Counted from the first letter of the stretch, positions 25,508-35,044 are shown. The stretch is 64,000 nucleotides of DNA from Halocynthiibacter styelae (GCF_016123485.1 NZ_JADCKQ010000008.1:62001-126000), one strand, 5' to 3'. Notes: generated by a model from the letters alone, not told the origin. Translations and numbers: made by a program.

Positions 25508-27286
25508 ATGAAAATGACCACCGAAGAAGCCTTCGTCAAAACCCTGCAGATGCACGGTATTGAACATGCTTTTGGTATTATCGGCTCTGCTATGATGCCA
25601 ATTTCTGACATCTTCCCGAAAGCGGGCATCACTTTCTGGGATTGCGCCCATGAGGGTTCCGGCGGCTTTATGGCGGATGGGTACACCCGTGCGACCGGCA
25701 AAATGTCCATGATGATCGCGCAAAACGGCCCGGGCATCACAAACTTTGTGACCGCTGTGAAAACCGCATACTGGAACCACACACCGCTGTTGCTGGTGAC
25801 ACCGCAGGCTGCGAACAAAACCATCGGTCAGGGTGGCTTCCAGGAAATGGAACAGATGCGCATGTTTGCGGATTGTGTTTGCTACCAGGAAGAAGTGCGC
25901 GACCCATCCCGTGTTGCAGAAGTTCTGAACCGTGTGATCATGAACGCGAAACGCGCCTCTGCCCCTGCACAGTTGAACATCCCACGCGATATGTGGACCC
26001 AGGTGATCGACATCGTTCTGCCTGCAATCGTTGAATTTGAACTGCCATCTGGCGGCCAGACTGCGGTAACTGAAGCGGCCAAGCTGATCTCTGAAGCGAA
26101 AAACCCTGTGATCCTGAACGGCGCTGGCGTTGTTCTGTCTGCAGGCGGCATTGAAGCGTCCAAAGAACTGGCGGAACGTCTTGATGCGCCTGTTTGTGTT
26201 GGCTACCAGCACAATGACGCATTCCCGGGCAACCACCCATTGTTTGCCGGTCCTCTGGGCTATAACGGTTCAAAAGCGGGCATGGAGCTGATCAAGCAAG
26301 CCGACGTTGTTCTGTGCTTGGGTACTCGTCTGAACCCATTCTCAACCCTGCCAGGCTACGGCATGGAATACTGGCCAAGTGATGCGAAAATCATCCAGGT
26401 TGACATCAACCCTGATCGCATTGGCCTGACCAAAGACGTTTCCGTTGGTATCGTTGGCGATGCTGCGAAAGTTGCATCTGGCATCTTGGCACAACTGTCT
26501 GACACAGCTGGTGACGCGGGCCGTGAAGAACGCAAAGCAACCATCGCACAGACCAAATCTGCATGGGCGCAGCAACTGTCTTCCATGACCCACGAAGAAG
26601 ACGATCCGGGCACAAACTGGAACGAACGTGCACGTGATGACAAGCCAGATTGGATGTCCCCACGGATGGCATGGCGCGCAATTCAATCTGCTCTGCCAGT
26701 TGAAGCGATCATTTCTTCTGACATCGGCAACAACTGTGCGATCGGTAACGCTTACCCAAGCTTTGAAGAAGGCCGCAAATACCTGGCACCCGGTCTGTTT
26801 GGCCCATGTGGCTACGGTCTGCCTTCTGTTGTTGGCGCGAAAATCGGGTGCCCTGATGTGCCTGTTGTTGGCTTCTCTGGTGACGGTGCCTTTGGTATCG
26901 CTGTGACAGAACTGACCGCGATTGGCCGTGAAGAATGGCCTGCTGTGACCCAGGTTGTGTTCCGTAACTACCAATGGGGTGCGGAAAAGCGTAACTCTAC
27001 ACTGTGGTTCGATGACAACTTTGTTGGCACCGAGCTTGACCAACAGGTTTCCTACGCTGGCATCGCCAACGCATGTGGCCTGAAGGGCGTTATCGCACGC
27101 ACCCAGGACGAGCTGACAGCAGCACTGGCACAGGCTGTGACCGATCAGAAAAACGGCATCACAACCCTGATCGAAGCCATGATCAACCAGGAACTGGGTG
27201 ACCCGTTCCGTCGTGACGCAATGAAGAAACCAGTCGAAGTTGCTGGCATCTCTGCTGACGACATGCGCCCACAGAAAGGCGCCTGA
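25508..27286 (+). CDS. xsc: Sulfoacetaldehyde acetyltransferase
   Basis: Thiamine-diphosphate enzyme that converts sulfoacetaldehyde and phosphate to acetyl phosphate and sulfite, the desulfonation step of taurine breakdown. The 592-residue protein has the three-domain layout of the acetolactate-synthase superfamily: catalytic-Glu region CAHEGSGGFMADGYTR near the start, central domain, and the ThDP/Mg motif GDGAFGIAV...NYQWGAEKRN at the end. Codon choice looks tuned for high expression (many GTT, GGT, AAC, CTG). CAGGA lies before the ATG. pta follows after four bases. Confidence 0.97.
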   Translation: MKMTTEEAFVKTLQMHGIEHAFGIIGSAMMPISDIFPKAGITFWDCAHEGSGGFMADGYTRATGKMSMMIAQNGPGITNFVTAVKTAYWNHTPLLLVTPQAANKTIGQGGFQEMEQMRMFADCVCYQEEVRDPSRVAEVLNRVIMNAKRASAPAQLNIPRDMWTQVIDIVLPAIVEFELPSGGQTAVTEAAKLISEAKNPVILNGAGVVLSAGGIEASKELAERLDAPVCVGYQHNDAFPGNHPLFAGPLGYNGSKAGMELIKQADVVLCLGTRLNPFSTLPGYGMEYWPSDAKIIQVDINPDRIGLTKDVSVGIVGDAAKVASGILAQLSDTAGDAGREERKATIAQTKSAWAQQLSSMTHEEDDPGTNWNERARDDKPDWMSPRMAWRAIQSALPVEAIISSDIGNNCAIGNAYPSFEEGRKYLAPGLFGPCGYGLPSVVGAKIGCPDVPVVGFSGDGAFGIAVTELTAIGREEWPAVTQVVFRNYQWGAEKRNSTLWFDDNFVGTELDQQVSYAGIANACGLKGVIARTQDELTAALAQAVTDQKNGITTLIEAMINQELGDPFRRDAMKKPVEVAGISADDMRPQKGA

Positions 27287-27290
27287 TCAA

Positions 27291-28310
27291 ATGACTGGAC
27301 GTGATGTAATGACCCCGGTTGAGCTTTTGCAATCCAAGAAGCTTGCAACACGTCCGGTGATTTCCTTAAGCGAAGGCAGTGATCCCCGCATTGTCGCGGG
27401 GGCGCTGGCCGCCCATGACCTTGGTATCGCCGATGTCATCCTTGTCGGCGACACGGCTGATATCCAAGCCGGTTTAACAGACTTAAATCTGGAGCTCCGC
27501 CCTGGCGTCGAGATCCATGACCCTAAAACATCTGAATTGACCGCTGGGTTTTCCGACGCCTATCACGAGATGCGCAAACACAAAGGTGTTGATGCGGACA
27601 AGGCACGCACCGCCGTTGAAACACCTCTGGTCTATGCAGCCATGCTGGTGCGCGAAGGCCATGCCAATGGCACGCTTGGGGGCGCTGTCTTCACCACATC
27701 CAATGTTGTGCGCGCCGCGATCCAGGTGATTGGTGTCGCGCCAGATGCCGCGATGATTTCCAGCTTCTTCCTGATGTTCCCGCCCTCAAATGCAACGCCA
27801 CATGCCCGCGCGATGCTCTATTCAGATGGCGGGCTGGTGATTGATCCCTCCTCTGACGAACTGGTTTCCATTGCCCAGCAATCCGCGGCCTCTGCACAGG
27901 CGCTGCTGCGGGTGGATCCAAAAATCGCCATGCTCAGTTTTTCGACTAAAGGCAGCGCAAAACACCCCGCCGTCACCAAAGTAAACCAGGCGACCGAAGC
28001 CTTGCGCGCCGCGCGACCTGATCTGGCGGTCGAGGGTGAATTGCAGTTTGATGCAGCCTTTGTGCCAGACATCGCAGATCGCAAAGCCCCGGGATCAGAC
28101 GTGGCGGGCCATGCAAATGTCATGATCTTCCCCAATCTCGACGCGGGAAACATCGCCTATAAGATCACCCAACGTCTGGGCGGATACGCCGCCATCGGCC
28201 CGATCCTGCAAGGGGTCGCAAAACCGGCCAATGATCTGTCGCGCGGCTGCTCTGCCGAAGATGTCACCGAAATGATCGCCGTTACCGCCCTTCAGGGTCT
28301 GAAATCTTAA
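27291..28310 (+). CDS. pta: Phosphate acetyltransferase Pta (xsc-linked type)
   Basis: Converts the acetyl phosphate made by Xsc to acetyl-CoA. The 339-residue protein is the single-domain PTA_PTB type: VISLSEGSDPRIVAGALAA at the N-terminus and MISSFFLMFPPSN and VGVAPDAAM-like segments in the middle. It lacks the long N-terminal domain of E. coli Pta. Starts at 27291 or 27309 are both possible; 27291 has AGG ten bases upstream and lies four bases after xsc. xsc-pta adjacency is standard in sulfonate degraders. Confidence 0.92.
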   Translation: MTGRDVMTPVELLQSKKLATRPVISLSEGSDPRIVAGALAAHDLGIADVILVGDTADIQAGLTDLNLELRPGVEIHDPKTSELTAGFSDAYHEMRKHKGVDADKARTAVETPLVYAAMLVREGHANGTLGGAVFTTSNVVRAAIQVIGVAPDAAMISSFFLMFPPSNATPHARAMLYSDGGLVIDPSSDELVSIAQQSAASAQALLRVDPKIAMLSFSTKGSAKHPAVTKVNQATEALRAARPDLAVEGELQFDAAFVPDIADRKAPGSDVAGHANVMIFPNLDAGNIAYKITQRLGGYAAIGPILQGVAKPANDLSRGCSAEDVTEMIAVTALQGLKS

Positions 28311-28403
28311 CAAATCACAATCAATCCCCGTAGGTGGCTTGACCGGCCCCTGCTTGCCACCGCAAATGGAAGCCAGGGAAAACTTCCGGAATATGAACGA
28401 AAA

Positions 28404-29423
28404 ATGAAAACACCTGCCCTTAATTTGTCCGATATTCAGGACCAAATCCGCGCCATGTTCCCCGGCGTGGCTGTTGCCGTGATCGTTGCGGTTACCGCGC
28501 AGTTCTTGTCTGAACATTACGCAACACCTGCCATGCTGCTTGCGCTGCTGTTGGGGATCGCCGTGAACTTCCTGGGCGAAGAAGGTAAAACCGTTGCGGG
28601 CATCGGCTTTTCCGCGCGGTCCCTGCTGCGTCTTGGCGTGGCCCTTTTGGGCGTACGGATTTCAGCGACATTGATGGCGGGCCTTGGCGCGCCGCTGATC
28701 GCATTGGTGATCGCAGGTGTTGTATTGACGATTTTGTTCGGTTTGTTTGTTGGAAAGTTCTTTGGTCACAAATGGCGTTTTTCTCTGCTGACCGCTGGTT
28801 CTGTTGCAATCTGTGGCGCCTCTGCGGCGATGGCAATCAGTGCGATCCTGCCAAAAGATGACCGGTCTGAAGAACGCCTGATCTTCACGGTTCTGGGCGT
28901 CACCGTTCTGTCGACCATCGCGATGATCGCATATCCGGTGGTTGTAACCACGCTGGAACTGACAGACCTGCAAGGCGGCGTTTTCCTGGGGGGAACCATC
29001 CATGATGTGGCCCAGGTTGTGGGCGCGGGTTTCTCGATCTCTGAACAAACCGGCGACACAGCGACCCTTGTGAAACTGATCCGCGTTGCCATGCTGGCCC
29101 CGGTTGTTCTGGTCACATCCCTGTTGATCCGCCGGTTCGACAGCACACCGGTTGAAGGCAAACGCCCGCCGATTTTGCCAGGCTTTGTGGTCGGGTTCCT
29201 GATCCTGGCGATCCTGTCCAGCTTCGGGGTGATCCCTGAGTTCATCAAAGATTTTCTCAGCCAGGCCTCGCGCTGGTTGCTGCTGACGGCCATCGCGGCT
29301 GTGGGCATGAAAACTCACCTCAAGCAGGTGCTCTCCGTGGGAGGAGCGGCAATCGCACTGCTTGTCACTGAAACACTATTTATTGCCGGGTTTATCCTGG
29401 TCGGGATCAGATTGCTAAGCTGA
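28404..29423 (+). CDS. YeiH-family membrane protein, putative sulfur-oxyanion exporter
   Basis: Integral membrane protein of 339 residues with about ten hydrophobic segments, of the YeiH/UPF0324 family (PF03601). Conserved stretches are LLALLLGIAVNF, GISARSLLRLGVALLGVRIS-like, CGASAAMAISA and GGTIHDVAQVVGAG. Members next to sulfonate-degradation genes (TauZ/SuyZ type) have been proposed to export sulfite or sulfate, and the position between pta and soeA supports that here. The transport direction and ion are inference. Confidence 0.82.
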   Translation: MKTPALNLSDIQDQIRAMFPGVAVAVIVAVTAQFLSEHYATPAMLLALLLGIAVNFLGEEGKTVAGIGFSARSLLRLGVALLGVRISATLMAGLGAPLIALVIAGVVLTILFGLFVGKFFGHKWRFSLLTAGSVAICGASAAMAISAILPKDDRSEERLIFTVLGVTVLSTIAMIAYPVVVTTLELTDLQGGVFLGGTIHDVAQVVGAGFSISEQTGDTATLVKLIRVAMLAPVVLVTSLLIRRFDSTPVEGKRPPILPGFVVGFLILAILSSFGVIPEFIKDFLSQASRWLLLTAIAAVGMKTHLKQVLSVGGAAIALLVTETLFIAGFILVGIRLLS

Positions 29424-29448
29424 TCCAGGAAACATCAAGGGAGGCCAG

Positions 29449-32292
29449 ATGACATTCCAGCAACCCCACGTGGACACTCAACCGAAAGTCTCGGACGAGA
29501 TCCGCAAAACCACTTGTTACATGTGCGCCTGCCGCTGTGGCATCAATGTGCATATGAAAAAAGACGATAAAGGCGAAATGCGTGTCGCCTATATCGAAGG
29601 CAACCGTGACCACCCGGTGAACAAAGGCGTACTTTGTGCCAAAGGGTCCGCCGGGATCATGCAGGTCAATGCCCCCTCCCGCCTGAAGGCCCCTTTGAAG
29701 CGGGTTGGCCCCCGTGGTTCTGGCGAGTTTGAGGAAATTTCCTGGGATGAAGCGCTGGACATCGCGACAGGTCACCTAGGCCGCATTCGCGAAAGCAACC
29801 CTGAAAAGCTGGCCTTCTTCACTGGCCGCGATCAATCCCAAAGCTTCACCGGCTTCTGGGCGCAGGCTTACGGCACGCCAAACTTTGCAGCCCACGGTGG
29901 GTTCTGTTCCGTGAACATGGCCGCCGCTGGTATCTACACCATGGGCGGGGCGTTTTGGGAATTTGGGCAACCCGATTGGGATCGCTCAAAACTGTTCATG
30001 CTGTTTGGCGTGGCGGAAGATCACGATTCAAACCCGATCAAAACCGGTCTGGCCAAACTGAAAGAACGCGGTGCGAAGATCATTGGCGTCAACCCGGTCC
30101 GCTCTGGCTATAACGCCATTGCTGACGAATGGGTCGGCATCACGCCTGGCACTGATGGCTTGTTCATCCTGTCTCTGGCGCATGAATTGCTGAACGCCGG
30201 CAAGATTGATCTCGACTATCTCACCCGTTTCACCAATGCCCCTGTGCTTGTGAATGGCGATGAGACATCAGATGAGTTCGGCCTGCTTCTGCGCGACAAG
30301 AACGATAAATTCGTGGTCATTGATCGGGCAACCGGCAAGCCTGCGGCCTTTGACAAAAAAGGCGTAAAGCCTGATCTGGCAGCGACCCACACCGTAAAAG
30401 GCGTGACCCATCGTCCCGTGTTCCAGCATCTTGCAGAACGCTATATGTCCGATGAATACGCCCCCGAGGCCGTGGCAGAACGCTGTGGCATCTCGGCAGG
30501 TCGCATCCGTGCGATCGCTGCGGAACTGGCGCGCGTTGCCTTTGACGAAGCCTTTGAGATTGAACAAGAATGGACCGATTTCCGCGGTGAGACACATAAG
30601 ACCATGACAGGTCGCCCCGTGTCTTTCCACTCCATGCGCGGGATCTCGGCCCACTCGAACGGCTTCCAAACTTGTCGCGCTTTGCACGTGTTGCAGATCC
30701 TGCTTGGTACGGTTGAGGTTCCTGGCGGTTTCCGTTTCAAGCCACCTTATCCCAAACCTGCAGAAGCCCACCCCAAGCCCCATTGCAAAGTCACCCCCGG
30801 TGCCCCTTTGAACGGCCCGCATTTGGGTTACGTACAAGGGCCGGATGACCTGATGCTGAAAGAAGACGGGTCCCCCGCGCGCATCGACAAGGCCTATACT
30901 TGGGAAAACCCCATGTCGGCCCATGGCTTGATGCATATGGTGATTTCCAACGCGCACGCCGGTGATCCTTACAAGATCGACACGCTGTTTATGTATATGG
31001 CGAATATGTCCTGGAACTCGTCCATGAACACCAAAGGTGTGATGGAGATGCTGACGGACAAAGATGAAAACGGCGATTACGTGATCCCGAATATCATCTA
31101 TTCCGATGCCTATTCCTCGGAAATGGTGGCTTACGCTGATCTGGTTCTGCCCGACACGACCTATCTGGAACGCCACGATTGTATCTCGCTTTTGGATCGC
31201 CCGATCTGTGAAGCCGATGCGGCCGCCGATGCCATCCGTTGGCCTGTGATCGAACCCGATCGTGATGTGCGTGGCTTCCAATCTGTGCTCTGTGATCTTG
31301 GCGCACGCCTTGGTATGGCTGGCTTCGTCAATGAAGACGGCAGCGCGAAATACAAGGATTACGCGGATTACATCGTCAACCACGAACGCAAACCGGGCAT
31401 TGGCCCGCTGTCTGGCTTCCGTGGTGAAAATGGCGATGAATTTGGGCGCGGTGACGTGAACCCAGATCAAATGGATCGCTATATTGAAAACGGTGGTTTC
31501 GCCGTGCATCACATCCCGGAAGAGGCCGCGTTTTATAAGCCTTGGAACATGGCATATCAAGATTGGGCCGTGAAAACTGGTATCTATGACGCGCCACAAC
31601 CTTACCTGTTCAACCTTTATGTTGAACCCCTGCGTAAGTTCCAATTGGCGGCGGAAGGCCATGGTCATCGTCAGCCCCCAGAACATCTGCGCGAACGCAT
31701 CAAGGAAACCCTTGATCCCCTGCCCGTTTGGTATCCGCCCTTTGAGGACGGCAATGTCGACACAGATGAATTCACCGTGCATGCCCTGACACAACGCCCT
31801 ATGGCGATGTACCATTCCTGGGGGACGCAAAACGCCTGGCTGCGTCAGTTGCATGGGCGTAACCCTATGTATCTGCCCACAAAGATCTTCACTGAAAAAG
31901 GTTTTGAAGATGGGGATTGGGCCAAGATCACTTCGGCCCATGGTGAGATCACGGTCCCTGTGGCCCATCATGGTGGCCTGAATGAGAACACCATCTGGAC
32001 ATGGAACGCGATCGGGAAACGCAAAGGTGCCTGGGCGTTGGACGAAAAAGCACCGGAGGCCACCAAAGGTTTCCTGCTGAACCATCTCATCCATGAACTC
32101 CAGCCGCCAAAAGGCGATGGTCTGCGGTGGGCGAACTCGGACCCCGTCACGGGGCAAGCCGCATGGTTTGATCTGCGCGTGAAAATCGAAAAAGTCGATG
32201 GTCCGCCCGAAAACAGCCAACCGGATTTCGATCCGATCAAATCCCCTGTCGGTCAGGGTCCTGAAGATCTGGCATGGAAGGTGGGCAAATGA
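29449..32292 (+). CDS. soeA: Sulfite dehydrogenase (quinone), molybdopterin subunit SoeA
   Basis: Catalytic subunit of a membrane-bound sulfite:quinone oxidoreductase. The 947-residue protein belongs to the DMSO-reductase molybdopterin family: N-terminal 4Fe-4S motif TTCYMCACRCGINVHM with a fourth Cys in VLCAKG, the large molybdopterin domains, and a C-terminal dinucleotide-binding domain. There is no twin-arginine signal peptide, so it stays in the cytoplasm, as known for SoeA and unlike PsrA/PhsA. With soeB and soeC it oxidises the sulfite released by Xsc to sulfate. CAAGGGAGG precedes the ATG. A 726-codon open frame on the opposite strand is a shadow. Confidence 0.9.
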   Translation: MTFQQPHVDTQPKVSDEIRKTTCYMCACRCGINVHMKKDDKGEMRVAYIEGNRDHPVNKGVLCAKGSAGIMQVNAPSRLKAPLKRVGPRGSGEFEEISWDEALDIATGHLGRIRESNPEKLAFFTGRDQSQSFTGFWAQAYGTPNFAAHGGFCSVNMAAAGIYTMGGAFWEFGQPDWDRSKLFMLFGVAEDHDSNPIKTGLAKLKERGAKIIGVNPVRSGYNAIADEWVGITPGTDGLFILSLAHELLNAGKIDLDYLTRFTNAPVLVNGDETSDEFGLLLRDKNDKFVVIDRATGKPAAFDKKGVKPDLAATHTVKGVTHRPVFQHLAERYMSDEYAPEAVAERCGISAGRIRAIAAELARVAFDEAFEIEQEWTDFRGETHKTMTGRPVSFHSMRGISAHSNGFQTCRALHVLQILLGTVEVPGGFRFKPPYPKPAEAHPKPHCKVTPGAPLNGPHLGYVQGPDDLMLKEDGSPARIDKAYTWENPMSAHGLMHMVISNAHAGDPYKIDTLFMYMANMSWNSSMNTKGVMEMLTDKDENGDYVIPNIIYSDAYSSEMVAYADLVLPDTTYLERHDCISLLDRPICEADAAADAIRWPVIEPDRDVRGFQSVLCDLGARLGMAGFVNEDGSAKYKDYADYIVNHERKPGIGPLSGFRGENGDEFGRGDVNPDQMDRYIENGGFAVHHIPEEAAFYKPWNMAYQDWAVKTGIYDAPQPYLFNLYVEPLRKFQLAAEGHGHRQPPEHLRERIKETLDPLPVWYPPFEDGNVDTDEFTVHALTQRPMAMYHSWGTQNAWLRQLHGRNPMYLPTKIFTEKGFEDGDWAKITSAHGEITVPVAHHGGLNENTIWTWNAIGKRKGAWALDEKAPEATKGFLLNHLIHELQPPKGDGLRWANSDPVTGQAAWFDLRVKIEKVDGPPENSQPDFDPIKSPVGQGPEDLAWKVGK

Positions 32293-33035
32293 CACAGCTT
32301 CCCGCACAAACCGAACGTAAGCTTGGCCTGGTGATCGATCTGGATACCTGCGTGGGCTGTCATGCCTGCGTGATTTCCTGCAAAGGCTGGAACACCGAAA
32401 ACTATGGTGAACCGCTGTCCGATAAGGATGCTTACGGCGCGAACCCATCGGGTACGTTCCTGAACCGCGTGCATGCGTTTGAGGTCAAGCCAGACACAGG
32501 CCCGGCCCAGACGATCCACTTCCCGAAAAGCTGCCTGCACTGCGAAGACGCGCCCTGCGTCACCGTATGCCCGACCGGCGCAAGCTATAAGCGCACGGAA
32601 GACGGCATTGTTCTTGTGAATGAGAAAGACTGTATTGGCTGTGGCCTTTGCGCATGGTCCTGCCCTTATGGCGCGCGCGAGCTGGATCAGGTTGCCGGTG
32701 TGATGAAGAAATGCACTCTGTGTGTGGATCGGATCTACAACGAAAACCTGCCGGAAGAGGACCGCGAGCCAACTTGCGTGCGCACCTGCCCTGCAAATGC
32801 CCGCCACTTTGGTGATTTCGCCGATCCGGACAGCAACGTATCCAAACTGACACGCGAACGTGGTGGGATGGATCTGATGCCGGAACAAGGCACCAAACCC
32901 GTGAACAAATATCTTCCGCCACGTCCCAAAGACACGATGGAAGAAATCGACATTCTTGCGCCCCTGCTGGCCCCTGTCGCCAGCGAGCCAAAGGGCTTCC
33001 TTGGCTGGCTTGATAAAGCTCTGGAGAAACTCTGA
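32289..33035 (+). CDS. soeB: Sulfite dehydrogenase iron-sulfur subunit SoeB
   Basis: Electron-transfer subunit of 248 residues with four 4Fe-4S sites, from CVGCHACVISC, CLHCEDAPCVTVC, CIGCGLCAWSC and CTLCVDR...CVRTC, the DmsB/PsrB pattern. It passes electrons from SoeA to SoeC and is cytoplasmic, with no signal sequence. The ATG at 32289 overlaps the soeA stop by four bases; the frame is open further upstream inside soeA, without support. Confidence 0.92.
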   Translation: MTQLPAQTERKLGLVIDLDTCVGCHACVISCKGWNTENYGEPLSDKDAYGANPSGTFLNRVHAFEVKPDTGPAQTIHFPKSCLHCEDAPCVTVCPTGASYKRTEDGIVLVNEKDCIGCGLCAWSCPYGARELDQVAGVMKKCTLCVDRIYNENLPEEDREPTCVRTCPANARHFGDFADPDSNVSKLTRERGGMDLMPEQGTKPVNKYLPPRPKDTMEEIDILAPLLAPVASEPKGFLGWLDKALEKL

Positions 33036-33910
33036 TGCATCCTGCTCCTTCAGTTATTCTGTTCACTGTCCTGTCTGGCCTTGGCTTTGGTCTGTTGGCC
33101 TTTCTGGGCATGGGCCTGCCGGATGTGTCCGGCGGCGTCGCCTTTGTCTTCTTCTTCCTGGGCTTTGCTCTTGCGGTTGGCGGATTAATTTCCTCAACCT
33201 TCCACCTGGGCAACCCGAAAAACGCCATGAAAGCCTTTTCCCAGTGGCGCACAAGCTGGCTGTCACGTGAAGGCTGTGTGTCCGTTGCTGCGCTGATCCT
33301 GATGGGGATTTATGCGGCGGGCGTGATCTTCTTTGATGTGAAGCTGGCGCAAATCGGCTGGATCGCAGCGGCCCTCTGCATTGGCACGGTCTTCACGACT
33401 TCAATGATTTATGGGCAGTTGGCGACGATCCCACGCTGGAACCACCCACTGACCAGCGCCTATTTCCTGTCGCTTTCCGTGGCGGGAGGAGCTTTGCTGG
33501 CGGGTCAGGTGAAAGCCGCCGGTGTGTTGCTGTTGATCGCAGGTGGCGTGCAGATTGTGACCTGGATGTCCGGTGACAAACGTTTTGCAGAACGCGGCCA
33601 CACGATTGAGACTGCAACAGGACTGGGTGATATCGGCAAAGTGCGCATGTTTGAACCGCCCCATACCGGCACAAACTATCTGCTGCATGAAATGGTTTAT
33701 GTGGTGGGGCGTAAACACGCGCAGAAACTGCGGATGATTGCGCTGGGTCTGATGGTGGTTCTGCCTGCTGCGCTGCTCTTGATCTTCCACGCGGGCCACA
33801 TGCTGGCGCTGGTTGCCGTGCTGAGCCACCTGGCGGGTGTTATGGTGTCCCGCTGGCTTTTCTTTGCAGAAGCTGAACATGTGGTCGGGCTTTACTACGA
33901 CAAACGGTGA
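33035..33910 (+). CDS. soeC: Sulfite dehydrogenase membrane anchor SoeC
   Basis: DmsC-type membrane subunit of 291 residues with about eight hydrophobic segments (SVILFTVLSGLGFGLLAF at the start). It anchors SoeAB on the cytoplasmic side and hands electrons to quinone. Features include SSTFHLGNPKNAMKAFSQW, typical of DmsC. It overlaps the soeB stop by one base and is the last gene of the taurine-sulfite block; a double-hairpin repeat follows. Confidence 0.9.
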   Translation: MHPAPSVILFTVLSGLGFGLLAFLGMGLPDVSGGVAFVFFFLGFALAVGGLISSTFHLGNPKNAMKAFSQWRTSWLSREGCVSVAALILMGIYAAGVIFFDVKLAQIGWIAAALCIGTVFTTSMIYGQLATIPRWNHPLTSAYFLSLSVAGGALLAGQVKAAGVLLLIAGGVQIVTWMSGDKRFAERGHTIETATGLGDIGKVRMFEPPHTGTNYLLHEMVYVVGRKHAQKLRMIALGLMVVLPAALLLIFHAGHMLALVAVLSHLAGVMVSRWLFFAEAEHVVGLYYDKR

Positions 33911-33915
33911 CACCG

Positions 33916-33962
33916 TTTTCTTTCAAAGAAAATGGGGCGGAAACTTTCAAAGTTTCCGCCCC
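33916..33962. terminator. Double-hairpin bidirectional terminator repeat, copy 2
   Basis: Arms TTTTCTTT and AAAGAAAA around one C (33916-33932), then arms GGGGCGGAAACTTT and AAAGTTTCCGCCCC around one C (33934-33962). These are the same two hairpins as at 8721-8767 in reverse order. It lies between the convergent soeC and hemC genes, so it can stop transcription from both sides. Confidence 0.82.
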
Positions 33963-33969
33963 ACTGCGT

Positions 33970-34923
33970 TTAACGCCAATCAAAAAAATCCCTGGGTGCA
34001 GCTTTTAGCAATCTCTCGCCAAGGTTTTTACCAAGCTCGGCGGCCTCAGACACAGGTGCTACGCCTTCTTCCGCCAGCTTTTCTGATCCATCCGGACGCA
34101 GGATTTCGCCGCGCAGATGAATCTGATCCCCGTGCAATTGGGCCAGCGCCGCGATCGGGGTTTCACAAGAGCCATCCAGCGCTGCCAGAAACGCCCGTTC
34201 CGCCGCCAGGCGTTGTGCGGTCAGCTCACAATGGATCGCCTTCAACATTCCATCGGCCCGCGCATCATCCGCACGGCGTTCAATGCTGATCGCACCCTGG
34301 GCCACCGCTGGCAACAGATCATCACTTTCAATTGCCGACTTAGGCACGTCCAGTCCCAGGCGGTTCAGCCCGGCCATGGCAAGGAAAGTTGCTTCTGCCA
34401 GGCCATCTTCCAGCTTCTTCAGACGGGTCTGCACATTGCCACGAAATTCCACGACCTGCAGATCAGGTCGTGCACTCAGCAGCTGCGCTTTGCGTCGCAG
34501 AGAAGATGTCCCCACGACAGCTCCTTCCGGCAGCTCAGCAATGCTTTGATATTTCAGGGACACAAACGCATCCCGCACGTCTTCACGTGGCAGGAAGCAA
34601 TCCAGCACAAGGCCATCCGGTTGCACCGTTGGCATATCCTTTGTCGAATGCACCGCAATGTCGATATCGCCGCGCAGCATCGCTTCTTCGATCTCTTTGG
34701 TGAACAGGCCCTTATTGCCGATTTCCTTCAGAGGTCGGTCGGCATCAATCATCGCACGGTTGTCACCGGTTGTCTGGATCACAACAACCTCAAACGCCTC
34801 TTCCGGCAGGGCATGCGCTTCCATCAACCGCGCGCGGGTTTCACAGGCCTGGGCCAGCGCAAGGGGTGATCCACGGGTGCCGATTTTCAGCGGTGAGGCG
34901 GGGGTGGGGAGCGTCAGTGTCAT
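33970..34923 (-). CDS. hemC: Porphobilinogen deaminase (hydroxymethylbilane synthase)
   Basis: Joins four porphobilinogen units into hydroxymethylbilane in haem synthesis. The 317-residue protein shows IGTRGSPLALAQ, VHSTKDMPT, VGTSSLRRKAQL, EFRGNVQTRL and the dipyrromethane-cofactor Cys C253 in LDGSCETPIAAL. Cytosolic. It is divergent from hemE, and a long inverted repeat sits in the shared promoter region. Confidence 0.97.
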   Translation of the reverse strand: MTLTLPTPASPLKIGTRGSPLALAQACETRARLMEAHALPEEAFEVVVIQTTGDNRAMIDADRPLKEIGNKGLFTKEIEEAMLRGDIDIAVHSTKDMPTVQPDGLVLDCFLPREDVRDAFVSLKYQSIAELPEGAVVGTSSLRRKAQLLSARPDLQVVEFRGNVQTRLKKLEDGLAEATFLAMAGLNRLGLDVPKSAIESDDLLPAVAQGAISIERRADDARADGMLKAIHCELTAQRLAAERAFLAALDGSCETPIAALAQLHGDQIHLRGEILRPDGSEKLAEEGVAPVSEAAELGKNLGERLLKAAPRDFFDWR

Positions 34924-34978
34924 AGGCTTCGTTTAACGCCCCTCGCCCCCGCTGACAATGGGGATACGGGGACCGCGA

Positions 34979-35028
34979 CAGTTGTTCCCTTGACATCGCG
35001 CCGCAGGCGGGAGAGGCAGGGACAACTG
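34979..35028 (+). promoter_or_regulatory. Long inverted repeat in the hemE leader
   Basis: CAGTTGTTCCCT (34979-34990) pairs with AGGGACAACTG (35018-35028), an 11-bp stem with one bulged T and a 27-base loop. A TTGACA sequence overlaps the left arm and loop. The right arm ends 16 bases before hemE, close to its ribosome site AGAAAGG, so the structure could affect translation or mark an operator. Confidence 0.5.
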
Positions 35029-35044
35029 AAGAAAGGCGCATGAC

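Noticed and set aside
30268-32448. A 726-codon open frame on the - strand opposite soeA and the start of soeB
   Set aside because: It mirrors the codon-position bias of soeA, has no coherent domain and no ribosome site; long antisense frames are common in GC-rich genes.
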